From the NCBI GenBank assembly GCA_036927565.1, contig JAYESD010000006.1, positions 105,435,353-105,499,352 of the forward strand: DNA of 64,000 nt, given 5' to 3'. This document shows positions 55,868 to 64,000 of the stretch, in pieces. The notes beneath the pieces are model-generated. The model was given only the letters and a program-made list of their open reading frames with translations. It made no database searches and was not told where the DNA came from. The first letter of the stretch is position 1. Each line of letters opens with the position of its first letter. The position numbers were made by a program, and so were the translations under genes. The DNA is from Tuctoria greenei (taxonomy: Eukaryota; Streptophyta; Magnoliopsida; Poales; Poaceae).

Positions 55868-58487
55868 TTAGAAGCTCGGGATGAACGTCTGATAATATCC
55901 CGCTAATCCGAGAAAGTTGCGAACTTCGTGTACGGACGTTGGAGACTTCCATTTCAGCACTTGCACAATTTTGCTTGGATCAACAGCGATACACTCCGCT
56001 GAAATAATGTGACCAAGAAATAGTACTTTGCTGATCCAAAACTCACACTTGCTGAATTTTGCATAAAGCTTGTGATCTCGCAATCGTTGGAGCACGATAT
56101 GCAAGTGTTTGGCGTGTTCTTCCTCTGAATTTGAATACCCCAGAATGTCATCGATGAAGACCACGCCAAACTTGTCCAACTCCGCCATGAAAACAGAATT
56201 CATGAGGTACATGAAGTCAGCCGGTGCGTTGGTAAGACCGAACGACATGACGAGATATTCATAGAGCCCGAATCTCGTCGAGAATGCCGATTTTAATATA
56301 TCCTCTGGTCGGATTTTTATTTGATGATACCCGGACCGAAGATCCATCTTTGAGAATACTTTAGAACCCACTAATTGATCGAATAAGATATCAATGCGCG
56401 GTAGTGGATACTTACTCTTGATTGTCACAGCATTGAGCGGACGATAATCAACACATAGATGTAACGTCTTGTCCTTCTTCTTCACAAATAATGTGGAGCA
56501 GCCCCGAGGTGATGAACTTGGGCGTATGAGACCTTTGTCCAGTAAGTCCTTCAAATGCTCCTTCAATTCGGCCAACTCATTTGGTGCCATTTTGTACGGC
56601 CTCGAGAAATAGGTGTGGTTCCTGGAATAAGTTCAATCTTGAACACGATGTCCCTATCCGGTGGCATACCCGGAAGGTCGTTGGGAAACACGTCCAGATA
56701 TCCACAGACCACATGAATGTCTTCAAGCTTTGTGGCTTCCGTGTTGTAGGTGGTTGGAATTTCTTGGATAAGGCGGTCTAGAATGAGAGCGTGTGGTTCA
56801 TATAATGGATAGTTCAAATGGACCACAGGTGGAACAATGTTGAGAACAGCACCTTGACAGTGCAGCCACGACATCCCTAAGATGACATCAAGCTTTTGAC
56901 CCTCTAATATAATTAGAGAAGTCGGATAGATATTCCCACCCATCTTAAGTTGTGCTTTATGGACTTTCATGTCCGCTGCTATTTTCCCACCTTGATAGCA
57001 AATCAAATATGGACTTTCTATGGGAGTGATAGATATTTGATTCTTGATAACATATGATTGGCTAATGAAATTATGGGTGGCACCGGAGTCAAATAATATG
57101 ACTACGGGATGAGCAAGTAGAGAAAATGTACCCACGAGAACGGGTTCGCCTTCCGGCACGTCTTCGATGGCTATGTGGTGGATGTTGCTGGGTTTTGGTG
57201 CTGGTTTCTTGGGCTGGTTGCGGGGTTGAACAGCAGCCCGATATGGTGCTTGCCCACTGCCTTGACGCTGCTCGGGGCAGTCCCTCGCAAGATACCCAAC
57301 ACGGCCACACCTATAGCACGTGTACTGTGTTGGGTTCCCTCCAATCTGCAGCCGGAATCCCGGTCCACGTGGTGGAGGTGGATATGCACAGGGGACCATC
57401 CTTTACTGCTGCTGCTGTTGTGGAGATGACGGTTGAAAACGCGGCGCGTTGAAAGAACGACCGCGGAATTGCTGAGGTCGCGCCGGTGGCTGCCATCACT
57501 GACCGGATGGTGAGCAATACACCACACGATACTTCTGCGGACCACCCCCGCTGCTGCTCGACAGTGCGCTCCATTTCCTCTTATTAGAAACAAGCTCGCG
57601 CTGAGCATCCTCTTGTACAATCTCGGCATTGATGATGTCATTGAAGGTGCCGCGGTTGCATTGCGCGTGTTGGACTTCCATCTTGGGGTTCAAACCCTAG
57701 AAGAACATATCTCGCTTCCTGTCCTCCGTCCCAACATAATCTGGCGCGTACTGCACTAGATGGTTGAAAGCGCGGGAGTATTAATAGGCACTCCTGCCGC
57801 CTTGCTTCAGCTCTAGAAACTCCTGAAGCTTACTCTTCATTATACCGGAAGGTATATGGTAGGCGCGGAACACCTCCTGGAATTCGGTCCCTGTGACCGA
57901 CTGACCAGCCGACAGTGATGCGATGAAGTTCGCCCACCAAGCACCGGCGGATCCCTGGAGTTGTTGCACTGCGAACAATGCCTTCTGTTGTTTGGTGCAT
58001 CGAAGCTAACCGAACTTCGCGTCGAGCATGCGGATGAAGTTGTCCGCCTCCAGAGGCTCCTCGGCCTCCGTGAAGACCGGTGGATGTGTCGCCAAGAAAT
58101 CCGAGTATGAACTCTGTTGGGGCTGGCGTTGCCTATTGTCTTGTCATCCCCCTTGACGGGACGAATTCTGCACTAACATACGCAGTAACTCAGTTTTCTC
58201 ATCGCGCGAGCCGAGTACTGCGGCCAGAATCTACGCGAGCGTCCTCGGAGGTTCAGGTGGTAGTGGTGGAGGGACTTGTTGCTGTGGTGTCATGGTTTGC
58301 TCCCGGGTCGGAGATTCATCCTCAAGACCCCGGCTCGAGCCTCCCATCTCGGGCGTCGAACGCGTATGAACCATTCTGCATCCACATGAATTAAAATCAG
58401 CAACATGTTTGTTTGCTTCATCTATTCCATACCATAGTAGTGCGGTTATTAACAATGTGATAATTGCACAACATTCACATATATTGA
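55868..58487 (-). pseudogene. TEK-2: Tekay-type gypsy gag-pol, 3' truncated
   Basis: Minus strand. Gag begins MVHTRSTPEM at about 58374. Pieces of the gag core (QGSAGAWWANFIASLSAG, 57978-57781) and the zinc knuckle CYRCGRVGYLARDC (near 57330) are in different frames. Protease (ILFDSGATHNFIS, near 57090) is open to 56563. RT at 56590-55868 shows RPSSSPRGCSTLFVKKKD, MDLRSGYHQI and FIDDILGYS, where the residue after IL is usually Val. It breaks off in the RT connection region, so RNase H, integrase and chromodomain are missing. It is cut at its 5' side by the CACTA element. Inactive. Confidence 0.8.
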
Positions 58488-58960
58488 CACTACTACAAAA
58501 AGCATTTTTACAGGCGCCTCAATTTTTCAAACACAGGCGGTCCTTAAAAATATGCGACTGTGATGACGAATGATATAATAACCGCCTGGGTAAATACTCG
58601 ATCTTCTCAAGCAGATTTTAAAAAACAACCGCCTTGGTAAATACTCGATCTTCTCAGGTGGTTATTACTTAAGAACCGCCTGCAATAAATTAACATCACA
58701 GGCGGATTTTAAGAAACAACCGCCTGGTAAATACATGATCTTCACAGCCGGTTATTAATTAAGAACCGTATGTAATGTAATGAACTTCACAGGCACTTCT
58801 TAATTAACAACGGCCTAAGAAGATCATGTATTTTCACCGGCGGTCATTGTGTAAGAACTGTATGTAGTTGTTCAATTATCACAAGCGGTTTTCATTGAAA
58901 TTACAGGGATGTAGTCGTTGCAATTATCACAACCGTATGTAGTCGTTGCAGGGAAAATTG
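58488..58960. repeat. CACTA terminal and subterminal repeats
   Basis: ACAGGCGG and AACCGCCTG units occur many times in both directions, separated by A/T-rich spacers with GATCTTCTCAGG-type links. They are expected binding sites of the CACTA accessory protein. From 58961 to 59227 there is no gene. Confidence 0.75.
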
Positions 58961-59227
58961 TATCAGGAAAAAAACATAGATGAGCGGATACTAGTACAAT
59001 AATGCATTATAGGAAATGCTCGATCACCAGTGAGGCTGGCTTAATTGTGATAATACACCATTAGAGGCTTTACAATTGTTCAAAGATAACATCTTTACAC
59101 ACTAAGCACAAGTTTAAGTAAGCCTCTCTCTGTAATAGCTGCAAACAACGACGATGAAGCACCCTGTCAAGTAGAAAACAAAAATCATTCTACATTCATT
59201 GTAGATGGACGATGAAGCTCCCATCGA

Positions 59228-60049
59228 TCAATCTAAATTGTACCGTCTTGCTTGCTCCCGAACACGTCTCTTATATTCCGCTGGATCCTAAAAATATTGA
59301 CATTGTTTAAATTAACAAATGTCGAAGGAGGAATGAATAACCTATATTGGTCACTAAGTCAAAGTGTCATCTAACCTTGATAAGTAGATTATAGTAATCA
59401 TTTTCAACATCGGGCACATTTGGCTGATGCAGCAAATGCTGAACTTCAAGTAGTATAGTTTCGATTGTAAAAGCACTGCACCACCCCTACGAAATATAAT
59501 TTAAGCAATATAAGAAACCAGTTCAAATAAGTTCTACAACAATTAAGTAATAATTACATGAGCAAAATAGGTCTATCTTACAGTCTCTTGATCAAGAATC
59601 CCGATGCGGAGTGCTCCCGAACGATGGACATTTGGGTGGAAGAACCCACTTGGAAAGGCACATCTTGGAGGCACCAAGGGATAGTCCTCAGAGAAGGAGA
59701 TTGGCAGGGGGTAGTAACCATCTTCCCATTTAGTCCGCAAAAGAAATTTATTAATAGGGGGACAATGGTTAAACTGATATTGTGCTTGTTCTTCATGACT
59801 TACCCCTTCTTTACCGAGGACGATGCACTGCCACTTCAATAAATCTCCCGTTTTAGGCTTTGCAGATAAATTGAAAATACCAAAAAAAACAAGACAAAAA
59901 AACAAACTACAGTTAAGTTCATCAGTCCATTACAGATACTTATGTATATACAACCATGCGACCGGTGTGCCATATGTACATACATGGGGATGGTTCTTGC
60001 GTCATGCCAAGCGCTCCTCCTTCAATCGGCTACACGCTCGAGACATCAT
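59228..60049 (-). pseudogene. Captured SUMO-conjugating enzyme (UBC9/SCE1-like), five exons
   Basis: This minus-strand gene copy has plant UBC9-like exons. Exon 1, 60049-59984: MMSRACSRLKEERLA, stop, RKNHPH, the stop replacing the family's Trp; donor GTATGT. Exon 2, about 59866-59804: AKPKTGDLLKWQCIVLGKEG; acceptor lost; donor GTAAGT. Exon 3, 59734-59582: TKWEDGYYPL, FSEDYPLVPP, FPSGFFHPNVHRSGALRIGIL; acceptor TTGCGG instead of AG; donor GTAAGA. Exon 4, 59486-59376: GWCSAFTIETILLEVQHLL; acceptor GTAG. Exon 5, 59287-59228: DPAEYKRRVREQARRYNLD and stop. In the family the HPNV-PSGTVCLSIL segment holds the catalytic cysteine that carries SUMO; here that position is Arg, so transfer activity would be lost. 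Retained introns show capture at the DNA level. Identity rests on motif order from memory, but five exons in correct order make it strong. Confidence 0.85.
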
Positions 60050-60380
60050 TATCTGAAAGACCAAACTTCCAAATTATTGAGTCCAAACGCATATGTACAC
60101 AAATGCAAAAGGACACAATCCATATACCAACACACAAAACTGGCAGCTTATGAAAATATACAAAGAAAAAGGTAGCATGCAATGCATAGTAAGGAAACTA
60201 TGCGAATTTACTTAGGTACCTCGTGGCGCGATGTGGGACTGGGCAGAGGCGCACATCCGCGGGGTCTTTATATAGGCATTTGTTTTTCATAAGCGGTTTT
60301 TAAATTTTTCACAGGCAGTTGGTACTTAATAACCGCCTGAGAAGATGTTTATCTCAGGCGGGTTTTACTTACCAACCGTG
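60050..60380 (-). promoter_or_regulatory. Possible promoter of the captured E2 copy, flanked by subterminal-like repeats
   Basis: TATATAAA on the minus strand (60267-60274) lies about 220 bp upstream of the exon 1 ATG and is followed by a GC-rich leader. Upstream, at 60290-60385, GCGGTTTTTAA, AACCGCCTGAG and CAGGCGGG repeat the CACTA subterminal units. The promoter may have been captured with the gene. Confidence 0.5.
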
Positions 60381-60950
60381 TCTGATGCTGTTAAGCTCCT
60401 GTCAAGCTAATCCCTGCATAGCAAGCTATTGCAGATGCAAGTAACACCCGTGGCTCATCATTTGAATTGTTGAAAGCATCAATTTGAAGCCTGACGATCC
60501 TTGGAAGGATTTTCACATCCATTTGAACGATTCTTTCCCTCCTGTCCATTTGAAAACTTAGGAATATGCTCCTTTCTCAGTTTTAATGCCTAAATATATT
60601 GACTAAAAATCAGTACTCACTTTCTTAGTGCTTCACAGAAGCGAGTAAGCGAACAACTTCAATCACAAATCTTGTTTTTACACCTTCATAGGGATTTAAC
60701 CTTAATCTTTCAAGCATAGATTTATCAATAAGTGAAGCTTCCTTATCACACATGTTAATAGCAGTTATAAGTGAAGGATGTGTCGAAGCTAACAAAATAT
60801 GAATCGGACTGAAGATAAAGAGATCCTGCATATGAGTGGCAATATCCAGGTTAAACAGCATGAAGGCTGTCATCATAGCTTCATACTGTCTAACCTGGAC
60901 ATTATCACTCATATGCAACATCTCTTTGTCTTCAGTCCCATTGAGATTTT
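60380..60950 (-). pseudogene. Unidentified captured gene fragment (two exon-like blocks)
   Basis: Minus strand 60921-60625 reads as a helical 98-residue stretch (for example HILLASTHPSLITAI, VKTRFVIEVVRLLASVKH), ending at a TAA just before a good donor, AAAGTGAGTACT. A second block at about 60555-60385 reads MDVKILPRIVRLQIDAFN then PRVLLASAIACYAGISLTG. The text looks like helical repeats but I do not recognise the protein. It does not match the transposase. Confidence 0.4.
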
Positions 60951-63049
60951 GTGAGAATTATAACCGAATAAAGACAAGTCATTCATCGAGACTAGTTTGC
61001 AGATATTGGATGAGAAATTTGTGGGCACTTTGATCCCACGCAAGCATTCGCAAATTGCTTTTTTCCCTTCTAGCGTCAAGTTGTAGTTGGCTGGGGGAAG
61101 GTAATGCTTCCCGTTCGCCTTTTCTACTGGATGAAGCTCTAGTCTCAAATCAAGATTTACTAGGTCCATATGTGAATTTAATCCGTCCTTTGTTTTCCTT
61201 GGCATGTCCAGCAAGGTCCCAATGATGTTGTCAAATACATTCTTTGTAACGTGCATCAAATCAATACTATGGCAAAATTCCAGATTCTTCCAATACGAAA
61301 GATACTTGAAAAAATTGATTGTTTCTTGAAAGCCATATCAGTTGTATCATCTGAAGATGTACTTTTTTCCCTTAATTCCTTTACTATTTTTTCCCTTACC
61401 GAAAGCAATACGAATGTTCTGACCATTTCAAACACAAGTTTTCCACTGTAAGGTTTTGGTGCAGTATCTTTTTTGATTTTGTTATCAAATTGTTCTTTCA
61501 TCTTCCTATACTTGTGTGTATCTGTCAAGAACTGTCAGTGTCTCATGTACACCGTCTTTCTGGATGAAGTGAGTTATAGAAATCCAGTTCTATCCACGCA
61601 CCTAATACAACCTTTCTTCCCTTTCATTTGTCTCGATAATGTAAACAGTCCGGGATAATCATGCACAGTAACGAATATCATTGCTCTTAGTGTGAAATAC
61701 TCCCACTTGTACTCATCCCATGTACGTACACCTTCATTCCACAATTTCGCCATATCTTCCATTAAAGGTTCCAGGAACACATCAATTTCTATGCCGGGTT
61801 GTTTCGAACCTTGGATAAGAACATATAACAAGATATATTTCCTTTTCTGACACAACCACGTCGGTAGGTTGTACATCGTTAAGACCACGGGCCATGTGCT
61901 GTGTATGCTCCTTTTTTCACCAAACGGATTCATTCCGTCTGTACCCAAGGCAAACCTCACATTTCTGATTTCCTTCGCAAATTCTGGATACTGAATATCA
62001 AAAATTTTCCACTGCGTTGCATCACCAAGGTGTCGTATATGTTTTTCATTCTTCTTGCGTTGCTCGAAATGCCAACGCATAAGTTCAGCCTCCGTAGGGT
62101 TTGAGAACAAAATCTTCAAGCGATCAATTACCCGAAGGTACCACATCACCAAGACAGTATTTTTTCTCTTATTCTTCCCGTCTGCATCACCAGAAGTATC
62201 GTCATCATCATCTTCAGGACCAATAATAAACTTCTTATTCTTCTGAGTCTTTTTCATGTTGGTAAAATACTGGTGATTGTAGTCCTTCTTATATCTACTG
62301 ACACCACAAATAGGGCATCTAGTTGCGAGCTCATGCTCTTTGCGATAAAAAATACAATGGTTCACACAAGCGTATATTTTTGTCACACCTAGTGCCATCG
62401 GGCAAAGAAGTTTCTTCGCTTTATAAGTGCTTCTGGGCAGTTTTTTTGGATTTGGAAGAACTTCTGCCAGAAGATTCGAAAGATCAGAGAAACTACAATC
62501 GGACCATCCATGCATAGCTTTCAACTTTAGTAGTTCTAAGACTGCACGCAATGTAGTAAACTCTTTATCACAACCGTTTGATTCATCATATAAAAGCTCC
62601 ATCGCCGCATTCTGCAATGTCTCCATTTTACTTAAACCTTTGCTTGCTCCCATAGAAGTCAATACATATGGTTGAATGTGACGCAACATCTCCTCACAAT
62701 CGAACTCATCATCATCATCACCAGCTTGATTGTCACTACCATCATCGATATGAACATTATCATCATCCGAACCTCTCTCATCATCTTTATCCACATCATG
62801 TGTATCCAACTCACCATGCTTTGTCCATATTGTGTAGTTTTTTTTGAAACCTCTTTTCACCAAATGAGATTGGATTACTATAGTATCCGTCCAAGCAATC
62901 TTATTTTCGCAGTCGATACATGGACATAATATGTCATCTATATTTTGCAACTTCGCATGTCTCTTGGATGCTTCAATAAAATTTGCAACATTATGAATGT
63001 ACATAGGATTGGGTCTTGGCATGTTATACATCCACGCTCGACGGTCCAT
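60909..63049 (-). pseudogene. CACTA transposase (TNP2-like), broken
   Basis: It starts MDRRAWMYNMPRPNP at 63049. The N-terminal transposase-associated domain (residues 5-80) has the CPCIDCENK cysteines and GFKKNYTIWTKHGE. An acidic linker and a zinc-binding-like CPICGVSRYKKD follow. The TNP2 domain has FALGTDGMNPFG, LTMYNLPTWLCQKRKYI and FVTVHDYPGLFTLSRQMKGKKGC. The frame is open to a TAA at 61574-61576, then reads on (VYMRH, stop) to about 61260. After a frameshift it continues as HVTKNVFDNIIGTLLDMP and YLPPANYNLTLEGKKAICECL, to near 60950. This enzyme would cut at CACTA ends; the lesions make it inactive unless introns remove them. Confidence 0.82.
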
Positions 63050-63419
63050 GCTTCAATAATAGAATTTTTGTCAGATTTACAAATTTTGGCCACAAATATT
63101 CTCTAAAGGTCTTCTATAAAATGAATTTACAGAGACATAACAAGTATGATTAGGGTGACTAATGTGGGAGACGGGTGATGTCTTAAGGTGAACGGAGTCG
63201 AAGGCGTTGAGAGCAGCAAGCGTGGGTGAAGGATTGAAGTCGTGGGGCAAACAGGCCCAGTGGCATGGGCTAGGCTAGGTGGGATCTAGGGATGGCACTT
63301 ATACCCGCGGGTACAGGTACCGGACGGGTATTGCACCCGACGGGTGCGGGTATGGGTGGATTTTTGCCGCAGCCCCCGACCTGACGCGATGGAGAGGCGC
63401 GCTGCTGGAGCGTGGCACG
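63050..63419. other. Sequence right of the transposase, with a hAT-like terminus
   Basis: No gene. TAGGGATGGCACTTATACCC at 63287, followed by CGCGGGTAC and mirrored GGGTA/TACCC blocks to 63360, resembles a hAT-type terminal sequence common in plants. No partner end was found. Confidence 0.35.
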
Positions 63420-64000
63420 TGTAACACCCTCAATTTTCACATCATGCATTGCATACATGTTCATGCATTAAATATTAATAGAATAAAAGAAAAATAATAA
63501 AACATAAAATATACATATACAAATATGAGTAGCAAAAGAAGAATAGGAAAATAATAGCGTAAAACTTGTAATAGGGAATAAGTATAAAAATAATAATAAA
63601 ATATAAAAAATAAAATAAATAAAAATATATATAATAATATATATTTAATGATAATATTTATACATGTAAAGAAAAAGAAAATATATAAAAAAATAATATA
63701 AAGAATAAATAAATAATAATATATTTATTAAAAAAGAGAAAAAACAAAAACCAACCGCCGGCCTCACCCACCCGACGTGTTCGCCCAACCCGCGCGCCCG
63801 ACTCCCGAAGCGCCACGCCACCCGACCGCGACCCCGCGCCTGGGCCACGCTCGCCACCTGGCCCCGCGCGACCCCGTCGCACGCGCCGCCTGGACCCCGG
63901 CCGCACCGCACGCACCCGCCCGCGCTGGGCCCCACTCCGCCGCTCGCCCCGATCCGCCCGCTCGCGCCGACTGAATTGCGCGCTCGCGCGCCCTGGGCCC
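63420..64000 (+). mobile_element. TEK-3: start of another Tekay-type LTR
   Basis: TGTAACACCCTCAATTTTCA resembles the start of the TEK-1 LTR at 612, and similarity continues for about 60 bp (CATCATGC, ATACAT, ATTAAT). The next 270 bp are very A/T-rich and the last 240 bp very G/C-rich. No CGGACTAGTCCG motif is seen in the visible part. Open frames in the GC-rich end are compositional and not genes. Confidence 0.6.

Larger units (their letters stand above)
58488..63419 (-). mobile_element. CACTA (En/Spm) element with a captured gene
   Basis: The left end is CACTACTACAAAAAG at 58488, inside TEK-2, preceded by TGA, the expected 3-bp target site. The transposase is on the minus strand, so this is the element's 3' end. 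The other terminal repeat was not found up to 63419, where a Tekay-type LTR begins; it may lie beyond that insertion. Inside are subterminal repeats, a SUMO E2 gene copy, a second cluster of subterminal-like repeats, an unidentified fragment and the transposase. Confidence 0.75.

Noticed and set aside
63645..63974. ORFs in the GC-rich right end
   Set aside because: Arg/Ala/Gly-rich text on both strands is the product of base composition inside an LTR.
1..64000. tRNA or rRNA genes
   Set aside because: Only short tRNA-complementary primer sites were seen; no cloverleaf-length match or rRNA block was noticed by eye.

Overview
The window is a block of nested plant transposable elements. I see no intact host gene, rRNA, tRNA or CRISPR array. 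Long Sirevirus copia elements, a chromodomain (Tekay/Del-type) gypsy, grass-type Athila and Tat gypsy relatives and a CACTA transposon point to a large plant genome, most likely a monocot of the grass family. The species cannot be named from this sequence. Family names are given from remembered motifs, not from a search.

Layout. 1-3397: 3' end of a Tekay-type gypsy (TEK-1), sitting inside the left LTR of a non-autonomous Athila-like element (ATH-1, 3398-23215). ATH-1 carries a decayed gag-protease and an Athila ORF1-like gene but no reverse transcriptase or integrase. A full-length Sirevirus on the minus strand (SIR-1, 8887-20575, target duplication ATCAA) split ATH-1. ATH-1 itself appears to lie inside a plus-strand Sirevirus (SIR-3, 23216-24287 and 33696-37757). 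SIR-3 was also split by a second minus-strand Sirevirus (SIR-2, 24288-33690, target duplication CTGAT). A solo LTR of the SIR-3 family follows (38652-40207, target duplication TATCT), in the upstream part of another copia element (COP-4, to 44362). Then come an Athila LTR (44363-45813), Tat-type gypsy pieces (45814 to about 55640) with two kinds of minisatellite, a minus-strand Tekay-type gypsy (TEK-2, 55868-58487), a CACTA element (58488 to about 63419) and the first 581 bp of another Tekay-type LTR.

How the parts work together. In the Sireviruses the order is LTR, tRNA-iMet primer site, gag, pol in the +1 frame, a spacer, an extra ORF of about 520 codons, polypurine tract, LTR. SIR-1 has an open gag and a pol broken by one stop. 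SIR-2 has an open 1123-codon pol, a gag broken by one stop, and no extra ORF.

Most notable signals. (1) A 12-bp palindrome, CGGACTAGTCCG, and its variant CGGACTTGTCCG occur about a hundred times or more. They are mostly doublets whose members start 20-21 bp apart. They lie in the region upstream of the TATA box in the Sirevirus LTRs, in the spacer before the extra ORF, in frame inside gag, and also in the LTR of the unrelated TEK-1 gypsy. (2) The CACTA element carries a five-exon copy of a SUMO-conjugating E2 gene (UBC9/SCE1 type) with its introns and a possible TATA box. The copy has a stop, broken splice sites and arginine in place of the catalytic cysteine. (3) The extra ORF is conserved between two Sirevirus subfamilies.
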